From the NCBI GenBank assembly GCA_910587755.1, contig CAJUNZ010000018.1, positions 1 to 40,017 of the forward strand: a DNA stretch of 40,017 bases, read 5' to 3'. Below the pieces are notes generated by a model that saw only the letters and a program-made list of their open reading frames with translations, was not told the DNA's origin and searched no databases. How positions within the stretch are numbered: the stretch's first letter is position 1; every line of letters starts with the position of its first letter. This document shows positions 1 to 7,233 of the stretch, one piece after another. The DNA comes from an uncultured Acetatifactor sp. (GTDB lineage Bacteria; Bacillota; Clostridia; Lachnospirales; Lachnospiraceae). A program made the position numbers and the translations under genes.

Positions 1-351
1 GGACTGGTTCTGGCGGCAGGGCGCATTACGGGAGAGTCTGCGGCGCTGCTTTTTACCGCAGGCAGCGCCAGGTTTCTGCCTGGGTTCGGGGAGTCTTTTC
101 TGGAAAATGGGGCGGGCCTGCTGGGAAAGGTCCGGGAGCCCGGGGGAACCCTGGCAGTGGAGCTATACCTGCAGATGCAGAACGGAGAGTATGGGACCGC
201 ATTTGGGATCGGCTGTGTGTTGATGGGAGTGGTCTTTGGAAGCCGCATGCTCTTAAAGTTCCTCTGCAGGGAGAAGAGTGAAAAAGGGTATGATAAAAGT
301 CAAGGCAGGAGTCAGAACAGAAGCAAAAAAAGAAATCAAAAAAGAAATTAA
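1..351 (+). CDS. pstA: Phosphate ABC transporter permease PstA, C-terminal part (5' end outside window)
   Basis: The reading frame is open from base 1 and ends at TAA 349-351. Only about 116 residues are present. They include a small-residue-rich permease stretch (GRITGESAALLFTAG) and a hydrophobic segment near GIGCVLMGVVFG that would be the last membrane helix. The protein would be one of the two membrane subunits of the high-affinity phosphate importer. The assignment rests largely on the pstB gene directly downstream. The C-terminal tail after the last helix is unusually long, very basic and low in complexity (Lys/Arg/Ser/Gln/Asn), and its DNA overlaps the first 74 bases of pstB in another frame. 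The tail may have arisen by stop loss into the next gene. Confidence 0.8.
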   Translation, partial: GLVLAAGRITGESAALLFTAGSARFLPGFGESFLENGAGLLGKVREPGGTLAVELYLQMQNGEYGTAFGIGCVLMGVVFGSRMLLKFLCREKSEKGYDKSQGRSQNRSKKRNQKRN

Positions 352-1096
352 AATAGGAGTCAGAGACCTGAATTTTTATTATGGGGAAAAGCATGTGCTG
401 AAACATGTGGGGATGAACATTGGGAATCATCAGGTGACAGCTCTCATAGGGCCCAGCGGCTGCGGAAAATCCACTTTCCTTCGATGCATCAATCGGATGA
501 ATGACCGCCTGGCTCATGTGCGCATGGAGGGCAGTCTGCTCCTGGACGGGGAAAACATCTATGACAGAAGGGTGGACATTACCCTGCTGCGGAAAAAGGT
601 GGGCATGGTGTTCCAGCAGCCCACCCCCTTTCCCATGAGCGTCTATGACAATATCGCTTATGGGCCCCGTCTGCAGGGGCTCAGAGACCGGCATATCCTG
701 GACCGGAAGGTGGAGGAGGCCCTTCGTGGGGCCGCCGTCTATGAAGAGCTGAGAGACAGCCTGGACAGGCCGGCCCTGGGACTCTCAGGGGGACAGCAGC
801 AGAGGCTCTGTATTGCCAGGGCTCTGGCGGTGGAGCCGGAAGTGCTGCTTTTTGACGAACCCACCTCCGCACTGGATCCGGTCTCCACCCTGAAAATAGA
901 GGAACTTATGAGGGCGTTAAAGAAGCGCTGCACTCTGGTGGTGGTGACGCACAATATGCAGCAGGCCCTGCGGGTTTCCGATGAGACAGCTTTTTTTCTG
1001 GGAGGAGAGCTGGTGGAAGCCGGCCCCACCCAGGACATATTTTTAAGGCCCGGAAACAGACTCACCCAGGACTACATCGGAGGACGCTTTGGGTGA
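278..1096 (+). CDS. pstB: Phosphate ABC transporter ATP-binding protein PstB
   Basis: ATPase subunit of the phosphate importer, acting on the cytoplasmic face with PstA/PstC. Visible in order are Walker A (GPSGCGKST), the Q-loop region FQQPTPFPMSVYDNIAYGPR typical of PstB, the ABC signature LSGGQQQR, Walker B LLFDEPTSALDP and the switch histidine in VVTHNMQQA. It is 272 residues from a GTG at 278, with AGGGAG four bases upstream; ATG 290 is an alternative. The conserved PstB body only begins near residue 26 (IGVRDLNFYYG). The preceding residues are a Lys/Glu-rich repeat (KKEIKKEIK) that lies inside the pstA overlap. The 3' end overlaps the convergent CorC-like gene by 54 bases. Confidence 0.95.
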   Translation: MKKGMIKVKAGVRTEAKKEIKKEIKIGVRDLNFYYGEKHVLKHVGMNIGNHQVTALIGPSGCGKSTFLRCINRMNDRLAHVRMEGSLLLDGENIYDRRVDITLLRKKVGMVFQQPTPFPMSVYDNIAYGPRLQGLRDRHILDRKVEEALRGAAVYEELRDSLDRPALGLSGGQQQRLCIARALAVEPEVLLFDEPTSALDPVSTLKIEELMRALKKRCTLVVVTHNMQQALRVSDETAFFLGGELVEAGPTQDIFLRPGNRLTQDYIGGRFG

Positions 1097-2383
1097 GGAT
1101 TCCTCCGAAGAGCTGTCCTCCTCCGGATCAGGGATATGCTCCGGCAGCGTCAGCCGTACTTTCACAATCCGGTTCTGGTCGGTGCCCTGGACTTTCAGGT
1201 GGGTGCCGTCCTCCAGCAGGACTTCATCCCCGTCCTCCGGCAGGCGTCCCAGGGATTCAATGATAATTCCTCCGATGGAGTCGTAGTCTTCGCTGGAGAG
1301 CTTCGTCTCCAGGGCGTCGTTTACATCGTCCAGGTTCATGCTGCCTTCCACAAGGTAGATGCGCTCATCCAATTTCTTGACCAGTTCTTCTTCGTCGGCA
1401 TCGTACTCGTCCCGGATCTCTCCCACAATTTCTTCCAGCAGATCCTCCAGGGTAATCATACCCACTGTGGCTCCGTACTCGTTGAGGACGAAAGTCACGC
1501 TGGTGGTTTTTTCCCGGAGCTCATAGAGCAGGTCGGCCACTTTCTTAAACTCATATGTATAATGGGCATCCCGCAGGATGGACCGCACCTGGAAACTCTC
1601 CTCCTGTTCCGAGAGGATGAAGTCCTTGATGTTGATCAGCCCGATGATATTGTCCTGATCGTCCTTGTATACGGGAAGGCGGGTGTACATGGACTCCCGG
1701 AATACCCGCAGAACTTCCTGGTAATCCGCTTGCACATCCACAGTGACCATCTTGATCCTGGGAACCATAATGTCTTTTGCCAGGGCGTCCGAAAAGTCGA
1801 ACACATTATAGATCATTTCCCGTTCTTCGGTCTCAATGACTCCGTCTTCGTGGCTTACGTCCACATAAGTGCGAAGTTCCGCCTCGGTCATGGTGGTGAT
1901 CTTCTTGCTGGGGTCAATGTGAAGCAGCCGCAGGATTCCGTTGGCCATTTTGTCCACCACAAAGATGACCGGGGTCATCAGCTGCATCAGCCCGTAAACC
2001 ACACCACTGTAAGCCAGGGCGATCTTCTCCGAGGAGAGCATGGCCCAGGTCTTGGGGACAATCTCCCCGTAGAGCAGTATGACGATGGTCAGGATGCCGG
2101 TGGCGATTCCCACAGGCAGACTGATGCTCATGGCCAGGGTGGTGGCCAGGGAGGAAGCGGAGAGGTTGGCAATGTTGTTGCCGATCAGGATGGCGCTGAG
2201 CATTTTGCTGTAGTTGTCCAGGATCTTGTTGACCCTGGCGGCCCTCCTGTTGCCCTCTTCCTCCAGGGCCCGCAGCCGCACACGGTTCACCGTGCTGAAG
2301 GCTGTCTCGGCAGAGGAGAAAAAACACGACAGAATCACCAGAAAAATCAGAACCAGAAATTGTAGGGCACTTGGTACGTCCAA
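1043..2383 (-). CDS. CNNM/CorC (HlyC)-family membrane protein with CBS domain pair
   Basis: Integral membrane protein of the family linked to Mg2+/Co2+ efflux or tolerance. The N-terminal 190 residues are a CNNM/DUF21 membrane domain (SCFFSSAETAFSTVNRVR, later GEIVPKTWA). A CBS pair follows (IMVPRIKMVTV..., NIIGLINIKDF..., FVLNEYGATVGMITLEDLLEEIVGEI), and then a CorC_HlyC transporter-associated domain (YLVEGSMNLDDVND...SIGGIIIESLGRLP). The longest frame starts at GTG 2392, but that codon is embedded in the ribosome site AAGGAG (2392-2397). TTG 2383 sits eight bases beyond it and is preferred, giving 446 residues. The acidic/Ser-rich tail overlaps the 3' end of pstB on the other strand. A clear sigma-A promoter lies upstream. 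The transported ion cannot be read from sequence. Confidence 0.9.
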   Translation of the reverse strand: MDVPSALQFLVLIFLVILSCFFSSAETAFSTVNRVRLRALEEEGNRRAARVNKILDNYSKMLSAILIGNNIANLSASSLATTLAMSISLPVGIATGILTIVILLYGEIVPKTWAMLSSEKIALAYSGVVYGLMQLMTPVIFVVDKMANGILRLLHIDPSKKITTMTEAELRTYVDVSHEDGVIETEEREMIYNVFDFSDALAKDIMVPRIKMVTVDVQADYQEVLRVFRESMYTRLPVYKDDQDNIIGLINIKDFILSEQEESFQVRSILRDAHYTYEFKKVADLLYELREKTTSVTFVLNEYGATVGMITLEDLLEEIVGEIRDEYDADEEELVKKLDERIYLVEGSMNLDDVNDALETKLSSEDYDSIGGIIIESLGRLPEDGDEVLLEDGTHLKVQGTDQNRIVKVRLTLPEHIPDPEEDSSSEESSPKASSDVVLGESVSGP

Positions 2384-2470
2384 AAAATTCACTCCTTTTT
2401 TGATTGATTTGGATACATCCCCCCTGAGACCAGGCTCCGGAAGAGGATGTGGTTATAAGTATACAGTGTA

Positions 2471-2500
2471 AATATACTATAATAGGAAAGAAGTTGTCAA
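2471..2500 (-). promoter_or_regulatory. Sigma-A promoter for the CorC-like gene
   Basis: On the minus strand a perfect -35 TTGACA (2495-2500) is followed after 18 bases by TATATT (2471-2476). It points at the start at 2383 and leaves a leader of roughly 80 bases. Confidence 0.75.
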
Positions 2501-2562
2501 GTTCCGGCTTCATCCTGCATATGATTTAATAAAAAGTTTATAGTAGGACAGGGAGGTAGGAT

Positions 2563-2949
2563 ATGGCATATTCGGAACAGGATACAAGGACAGAGGGCAT
2601 ACCGGTGGGATTTCTGCTGAAAAGCCTGCTTTTTTCGTACATACTCACGGCGGCAGCCCTGGCAGTGCTGGCATTTCTGCTCTATAAGCTGGACCTGAGC
2701 GAGAAGGTCGTCTCCATCGCCATTATTGTGATCTATGTGGGGGCCACATTTTTTGCGGGCTTTGTGACGGGAAAGAAGATGGAGAGCCGGAAGTTCCTCT
2801 GGGGTCTTTCCATGGGGGCTGCGTATTTTCTGATCCTGGCGGCCGTGTCGCTGTGTGTGGGAAAGGGAAATATCGAGGTGGGAAATTCCTTTGCCACCAC
2901 TCTGGTGCTCTGCGCAGGAGGGGGCATGCTGGGGGGAATGTTGGGCTGA
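2563..2949 (+). CDS. DUF3792/TIGR04086-type small membrane protein
   Basis: 128-residue protein with four predicted membrane helices (near residues 15-42, 50-70, 80-100 and 108-127) and a glycine-rich end, CAGGGMLGGMLG. It resembles the TIGR04086/YrzE (DUF3792) family, which in Firmicutes sits near protein-export genes; here secDF lies three genes downstream on the same strand. No function is established. The ATG follows a good ribosome site, GGGAGGT, seven bases upstream. I did not find a convincing promoter for it. A weak hairpin that overlaps the next promoter separates it from scfA. Confidence 0.8.
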   Translation: MAYSEQDTRTEGIPVGFLLKSLLFSYILTAAALAVLAFLLYKLDLSEKVVSIAIIVIYVGATFFAGFVTGKKMESRKFLWGLSMGAAYFLILAAVSLCVGKGNIEVGNSFATTLVLCAGGGMLGGMLG

Positions 2950-2963
2950 GAAGAAATTTTCAC

Positions 2964-2991
2964 AAAAAAGCCTTTTACAAAAGCTTTTTTT
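2964..2991 (+). terminator. Weak AT-rich hairpin with T-run, possible terminator after the DUF3792 gene
   Basis: AAAAAAGC (2964-2971) pairs with GCTTTTTT (2983-2990), loop of 11 bases, continuing into T residues. The stem is mostly A-T, so it would be weak. It overlaps the -35 box and spacer of the next promoter. Confidence 0.4.
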
Positions 2992-3001
2992 ATGTTATAC
3001 T
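2974..3001 (+). promoter_or_regulatory. Sigma-A promoter for scfA
   Basis: TTTACA (2974-2979), a 16-base spacer and TATACT (2996-3001). Transcription would start near 3008, giving a leader of about 57 bases before scfA. Confidence 0.75.
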
Positions 3002-3064
3002 ACATAGGATTTCCGGTTAGGAACTGTGATATAAAAGTTTAAGAACATAAGGAGGCTGTGTATT

Positions 3065-3211
3065 ATGAAACACATTAAGACTTTGACCACCAGGAATCTG
3101 AAAGAGTCCATGAAAAAGGGGGGCTGCGGCGAGTGCCAGACTTCCTGCCAGTCCGCCTGCAAGACTTCCTGCACGGTGGGAAACCAGAGCTGTGAGAAGC
3201 TGAAGAAATAA
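3065..3211 (+). CDS. scfA: SCIFF peptide (six-cysteine ranthipeptide precursor) ScfA
   Basis: A 48-residue peptide of the 'six Cys in forty-five residues' family, nearly universal in Clostridia and always paired with a radical-SAM maturase. The cysteines are at 21, 24, 28, 32, 36 and 43, in the block CGECQTSCQSACKTSC followed by a last Cys near the C terminus. The N-terminal 20 residues (MKHIKTLTTRNLKESMKKGG) are the leader recognised by the maturase. In characterised systems (Clostridium thermocellum CteA) a Cys sulfur is bonded to the alpha or a side-chain carbon of a Thr or other residue; Thr26, Thr34 and Thr37 are candidates here. The physiological role is not settled; quorum sensing has been proposed for some clostridia. 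The ribosome site AAGGAGG (3049-3055) is ideal and the gene has its own promoter. Confidence 0.96.
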   Translation: MKHIKTLTTRNLKESMKKGGCGECQTSCQSACKTSCTVGNQSCEKLKK

Positions 3212-3254
3212 GTACAGGGCGGGGAGAGCGGCGCCGGGCCTTTTGGGCCGCTGT

Positions 3255-3285
3255 CCGGGGATGATTGATGCAAGGCAGTCCCCGG
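3255..3285 (+). promoter_or_regulatory. RNA hairpin in the scfA-scfB spacer (first)
   Basis: CCGGGGA (3255-3261) and TCCCCGG (3279-3285) form a perfect 7-bp stem with a 17-base loop. No T-run follows. It may protect or process the scfA messenger. Confidence 0.4.
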
Positions 3286-3311
3286 CGGCCTGCGTGAGAT
3301 ATGGCACCTGG

Positions 3312-3343
3312 GTTCAAGCAGCGGAGTATTTCGCTGCTTGAAC
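3312..3343 (+). terminator. Strong intercistronic hairpin between scfA and scfB (partial terminator/attenuator)
   Basis: GTTCAAGCAGCG (3312-3323) and CGCTGCTTGAAC (3332-3343) make a perfect 12-bp stem with an 8-base loop, followed by the T-rich but interrupted tail TTTGTGGTTT. With no separate promoter obvious before scfB, a leaky terminator or stabilising 3' hairpin would give much more peptide message than enzyme message. Confidence 0.6.
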
Positions 3344-3438
3344 TTTGTGGTTTCGTATCCGGCCGGGGTGAAATCTGCGGTGCCGGCTCCCGCCTGACTG
3401 GGGAGTGCCTTCTGGGCGTCCCGGAAAGGATGAAACAG

Positions 3439-4845
3439 TTGATACACCAATATAAGAGCAATGGATATAACATTGTGATGGACGTGAACAGCGGTTCCAT
3501 ACACGTGGTAGACGATCTTGTCTACGATATCATTCCCCTGGCGGAACCCTTTATCCAGGAAGGGGTCAGGGACCGCGACACGGTCAAGGCCGCCCTGGGG
3601 AATCTGGTGAATTTTCCCTGCTCTCAGGAGGAGCTGGGGGAGGCGGTGGACGAGATCCTGGATCTGGAGGCGGAGGGGATGCTCTTTGCCCCGGATATTT
3701 ATGAAAATTATGTCTTTGACTTTAAGAACAGGCAGACGGTGGTGAAAGCCCTCTGTCTCCATATTGCCCACGACTGCAACCTGGCCTGCAGGTACTGCTT
3801 TGCAGAGGAAGGGGAGTACCACGGCAGGCGGGAGCTGATGAGTTTTGAGGTGGGGAAGGCGGCTCTGGATTTCCTGGTGGCCAACTCCGGCAGCAGGGTA
3901 AATCTGGAGGTGGACTTCTTCGGCGGAGAGCCTCTGATGAACTGGCAGGTGGTAAAGGATCTGGTGGCCTACGGCAGAAGCCTGGAGGAACCCTGTCACA
4001 AGAAGTTCCGTTTTACCCTTACCACAAACGGAGTGCTTCTGGACCAGGAGAAGCTGGATTTTGCCAATCGTGAGATGGACAACCTGGTGCTGAGCATTGA
4101 CGGCAGGAAGGAAGTCCACGACAGGATGCGCCCTTTCCGGGGCGGGAAGGACCAGGGCGGGAACCGGCCCGGGAGCTATGACCTGGTGCTGCCCAAATTC
4201 CTGGAGGCGGCCAGGAGCAGGGACCAGCAGAAATACTATGTCAGGGGTACTTTCACCCGCTATAACCTGGATTTTTCCCAGGATGTGCTGCACCTGGCGG
4301 ATCTGGGCTTTGAGCAGATATCCGTGGAACCGGAGGTGGCTCCGCCACAGGAGGATTACGCCCTCACCCCGGAGGATGTGCCTAAGCTGAAGGAGGAGTA
4401 TGACATCCTGGCGGGGGAGATGCTCCGGCGAAGGCGGGAGGGAAGGGAATTCAATTTCTTCCATTTTATGATCGACCTGGAGGGAGGGCCCTGCGTGGCA
4501 AAGCGTCTCTCCGGCTGCGGCTCCGGAACGGAGTATCTTGCGGTGACTCCCTGGGGGGATCTGTATCCCTGCCATCAGTTTGTGGGAAACGAAAAGTTTC
4601 TCATGGGCAATGTGCGGGAGGGAATTCTGCGGGAGGACATCCGGGATGAGTTCAAGTGCTGCAATGTGTACGCCAAGGAAAAGTGCAGAAAGTGTTTTGC
4701 CAAGTTTTACTGCAGCGGAGGCTGCGCCGCAAACGCTTACAATTTCCACGGAAATATCCGGGATGCCTACGAGGTGGGCTGTGAGCTTGAGCGCAAGCGC
4801 GTGGAGTGCGCTGTGATGCTGAAGGCGGCTCAGATGGAGGATTAG
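3439..4845 (+). CDS. scfB: SCIFF radical-SAM/SPASM maturase ScfB
   Basis: Radical S-adenosylmethionine enzyme that installs thioether bonds in the SCIFF peptide. The N-terminal segment (IHQYKSNGYNIVMDVNSGS and on) is the peptide-recognition region. The radical-SAM cluster motif CNLACRYC is near residue 115, followed by FFGGEPLMNW. A SPASM domain fills the C-terminal third with cysteines for two auxiliary clusters: SGCGSG, LYPCHQF, then CCNVYAKEKCRKCFAKFYCSGGC and a final VGCELE. Family members begin at the residues IHQYK. TTG 3439 gives exactly this start, with GGAAAGG at 3423-3429 nine bases upstream; ATG 3430 adds three residues but abuts the ribosome site. It is 468 residues from TTG, usual for the family. 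secDF follows closely. Confidence 0.95.
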   Translation: MIHQYKSNGYNIVMDVNSGSIHVVDDLVYDIIPLAEPFIQEGVRDRDTVKAALGNLVNFPCSQEELGEAVDEILDLEAEGMLFAPDIYENYVFDFKNRQTVVKALCLHIAHDCNLACRYCFAEEGEYHGRRELMSFEVGKAALDFLVANSGSRVNLEVDFFGGEPLMNWQVVKDLVAYGRSLEEPCHKKFRFTLTTNGVLLDQEKLDFANREMDNLVLSIDGRKEVHDRMRPFRGGKDQGGNRPGSYDLVLPKFLEAARSRDQQKYYVRGTFTRYNLDFSQDVLHLADLGFEQISVEPEVAPPQEDYALTPEDVPKLKEEYDILAGEMLRRRREGREFNFFHFMIDLEGGPCVAKRLSGCGSGTEYLAVTPWGDLYPCHQFVGNEKFLMGNVREGILREDIRDEFKCCNVYAKEKCRKCFAKFYCSGGCAANAYNFHGNIRDAYEVGCELERKRVECAVMLKAAQMED

Positions 4846-4860
4846 GAAAGGATGAAAGAC

Positions 4861-7137
4861 ATGAAAAAAAATAAAGCGGTTATCGTGCTGCTGTGCATCC
4901 TTCTGCTCCTGGCAGGGGTCACTTATGTGGATCTTTTTGGAGTGGACGGGGAGGGCGCCGGCAGCGCGTCCGACATCAGTCTGGGGCTTGATCTGGCGGG
5001 GGGCGTCAGCATTACCTACCAGGTGGTGGGGGACGAGACGCCCAGCGCCACGGACATGAGCGATACTATCGCCAAGCTCCAGAAGCGCGTGGAAGGATAC
5101 AGCACAGAGGCCATTGTGTACCAGGAGGGGGCCGACAGGATCAATATTGAGATCCCCGGAGTCAGCGACGCCAATGCCATTCTCCAGGAACTGGGAAGGC
5201 CCGGGGCCCTGTACTTTATCGCCCAGACCGACCCGGAGGGGAATCTGAACTATACCCAGCAGACCGTACAGAATGCGGACGGCACTTTCGGCACTGCCTA
5301 TGTGCTGCTGAAGGAGATTGACGAACTTCTGGAGGACGGATCCATTCTGGTAAAGGGCACGGACGTGCAGGATGCCCGGGCGGGCACTATCAACGACACC
5401 ATGGGTTCGGTTCAGGCGGTGAGCCTGACCATGACGGCGGAGGGCCGGGAGAAGTTTGAGCAGGCTACCCGGAATGCCAGCAGCAAGGGTGAGTCCCTGG
5501 CCATCTACTATGATGGAAACATTATCAGCGCTCCCAGCGTAAATGTGGTTATCACGGACGGCAATGCCCAGATCTCTCCCATGGAGTCCTACGAGAGGGC
5601 TGAGAGCCTGGCTTCCACCATCCGCATCGGCGGCCTGAAACTGGAGCTGGAGGAGCTGCACTCCAAAGTGGTGGGGGCTCAGCTGGGGGTTGAGGCCATT
5701 GACACCAGTCTGAAGGCAGGGGCCATCGGCCTGGTGATTGTGATATTGTTTATGATTGCGGTGTACCTGGTTCCCGGCCTGGCTTCAGCGGTGGCCCTGC
5801 TGGTCTATGTGGCCCTGGTGGTGCTTTTGCTGAACGGCTTTGACATGACTCTGACATTGTCCGGGGTGGCGGGTATCATTCTGTCCATCGGCATGGCAGT
5901 TGACGCCAACGTGATTATCTTCGCCCGCATCAGGGAGGAGCTGGCGGCGGGAAAATCCGTGCGCAATGCCATAAAGGCCGGTTTTGACAAGGCGCTCTCC
6001 GCCATTATCGACGGAAATATCACCACCCTTATCGCTGCAGGCGTGCTGCTTCTGCTGGGCCCCGGCACGGTGAAGGGTTTTGCCCAGACTCTTGCTCTGG
6101 GTATTGTGCTTTCCATGTTCACAGCCCTGGTGGTGACAAGATATCTGCTCTATGCCTTCTATGCACTGGGACTGAAGGCGGAGAAATTCTACGGCGTGGG
6201 GAAGGAGCGGAAGACTTTGAACCTTCTCTCCAAAAAGGGGATTTTCTTCGGGATCTCCCTGGCCCTGGCTCTGGCGGGATTTGTGGTCATGGGAGTGTAC
6301 AAGGCGTCCTCAGGGGATGCCCTGAACTACAGCCTGGAGTTTAAGGGCGGCACGGCCACCACGGTGGAGTTCCAGGAGGCCATGTCCCTGGAGAAGGCAA
6401 CTGCTGAGGTGGTGCCTCTGATTGAGCAGATCACCGGCAGCGCCGTGCAGGTTCAGACAGTCCAGGACTCCAGCGAGGTGATCTTCAAGACGGGCACCCT
6501 GGATGTGGCTAAGAGGGAAGCCCTGAACGATATGTTTGTGGAAACCTTCGCAGTGGACAGGGACAGGATCACTTCCGAGACCATCAGCTCCACCATCAGC
6601 AGCGAGATGAAGTCGGACACAATCCTGGCGGTGGCGGTGGCCATCCTGTGCATGCTGGTGTATATCCGGGTGCGCTTCAGCGACATCCGTTTCGGCGTCA
6701 GCAGCATTGTGGCCCTGGTCCATGACGTTCTGGTGGTGCTGGCCTTCTACGCAGTGTCCAGGGTGTCCGTGAGCAACACCTTTGTGGCCTGTATGCTGAC
6801 CATTGTGGGTTATTCCATCAATGCCACCATTGTTATCTTTGACCGTGTCAGAGAGAACATGGCTTCCATGTCCCACAAGGATGACCTGAAGGATGTGGTA
6901 AACAGGAGCATTACCCAGACCATGTCCCGGAGCATTTTCACCTCCCTGACCACCTTTATTATGGTGGCGGTGCTGTATGTGCTTGGAGTTACCAGCATTC
7001 GGGATTTTGCCCTGCCTTTGATGGTGGGCATTGTCTGCGGCACCTACTCCTCCATCTGTCTGGCGGGCGGCCTGTGGTATGTGCTGCGGCAGAAATTTGT
7101 CCCCAAAAAGGAAAATGGGAAGGCCAAAGAGAGCTGA
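4861..7137 (+). CDS. secDF: Fused protein-export membrane protein SecDF
   Basis: Proton-driven accessory of the Sec translocase that helps pull secreted proteins out of the channel. It is a single SecD-SecF chain of 758 residues. The first helix is at residues 6-25, followed by the SecD signature LGLDLAGGVSITYQV, a large extracytoplasmic domain and a SecD six-helix block with GMAVDANVIIFARIREEL. After the junction (about residue 450) come the SecF helix, the periplasmic motif FKGGTATTVEF and the SecF block with GYSINATIVIFDRVREN. ATG 4852 touches the ribosome site GGAAAGG (4845-4851), so ATG 4861, nine bases beyond it, is preferred. The gene lies seven to fifteen bases after scfB and is probably cotranscribed with it; this pairing is common in Clostridia. 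A terminator follows. Confidence 0.95.
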   Translation: MKKNKAVIVLLCILLLLAGVTYVDLFGVDGEGAGSASDISLGLDLAGGVSITYQVVGDETPSATDMSDTIAKLQKRVEGYSTEAIVYQEGADRINIEIPGVSDANAILQELGRPGALYFIAQTDPEGNLNYTQQTVQNADGTFGTAYVLLKEIDELLEDGSILVKGTDVQDARAGTINDTMGSVQAVSLTMTAEGREKFEQATRNASSKGESLAIYYDGNIISAPSVNVVITDGNAQISPMESYERAESLASTIRIGGLKLELEELHSKVVGAQLGVEAIDTSLKAGAIGLVIVILFMIAVYLVPGLASAVALLVYVALVVLLLNGFDMTLTLSGVAGIILSIGMAVDANVIIFARIREELAAGKSVRNAIKAGFDKALSAIIDGNITTLIAAGVLLLLGPGTVKGFAQTLALGIVLSMFTALVVTRYLLYAFYALGLKAEKFYGVGKERKTLNLLSKKGIFFGISLALALAGFVVMGVYKASSGDALNYSLEFKGGTATTVEFQEAMSLEKATAEVVPLIEQITGSAVQVQTVQDSSEVIFKTGTLDVAKREALNDMFVETFAVDRDRITSETISSTISSEMKSDTILAVAVAILCMLVYIRVRFSDIRFGVSSIVALVHDVLVVLAFYAVSRVSVSNTFVACMLTIVGYSINATIVIFDRVRENMASMSHKDDLKDVVNRSITQTMSRSIFTSLTTFIMVAVLYVLGVTSIRDFALPLMVGIVCGTYSSICLAGGLWYVLRQKFVPKKENGKAKES

Positions 7138-7187
7138 GATAAGGCCTGGCGGGGCAGGGGAATGCCTGTCCCTGGGGGTTGCAAATC

Positions 7188-7217
7188 AAAAACTCCGGCG
7201 TGATGCCGGAGTTTTTT
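7188..7217. terminator. Bidirectional rho-independent terminator between secDF and trpB2
   Basis: AAACTCCGGC and GCCGGAGTTT form a 10-bp stem around the loop GTGAT, with an A-run before and a T-run after it. It therefore works for the two convergent genes on either strand. Confidence 0.9.
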
Positions 7218-7233
7218 GCCGTTCATAATCAGT

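Noticed and set aside
2995..5661. Open minus-strand frame of 888 codons.
   Set aside because: It is antisense to scfA, scfB and secDF, whose products are clear; its translation is His/Leu/Gln-rich with no family motif.
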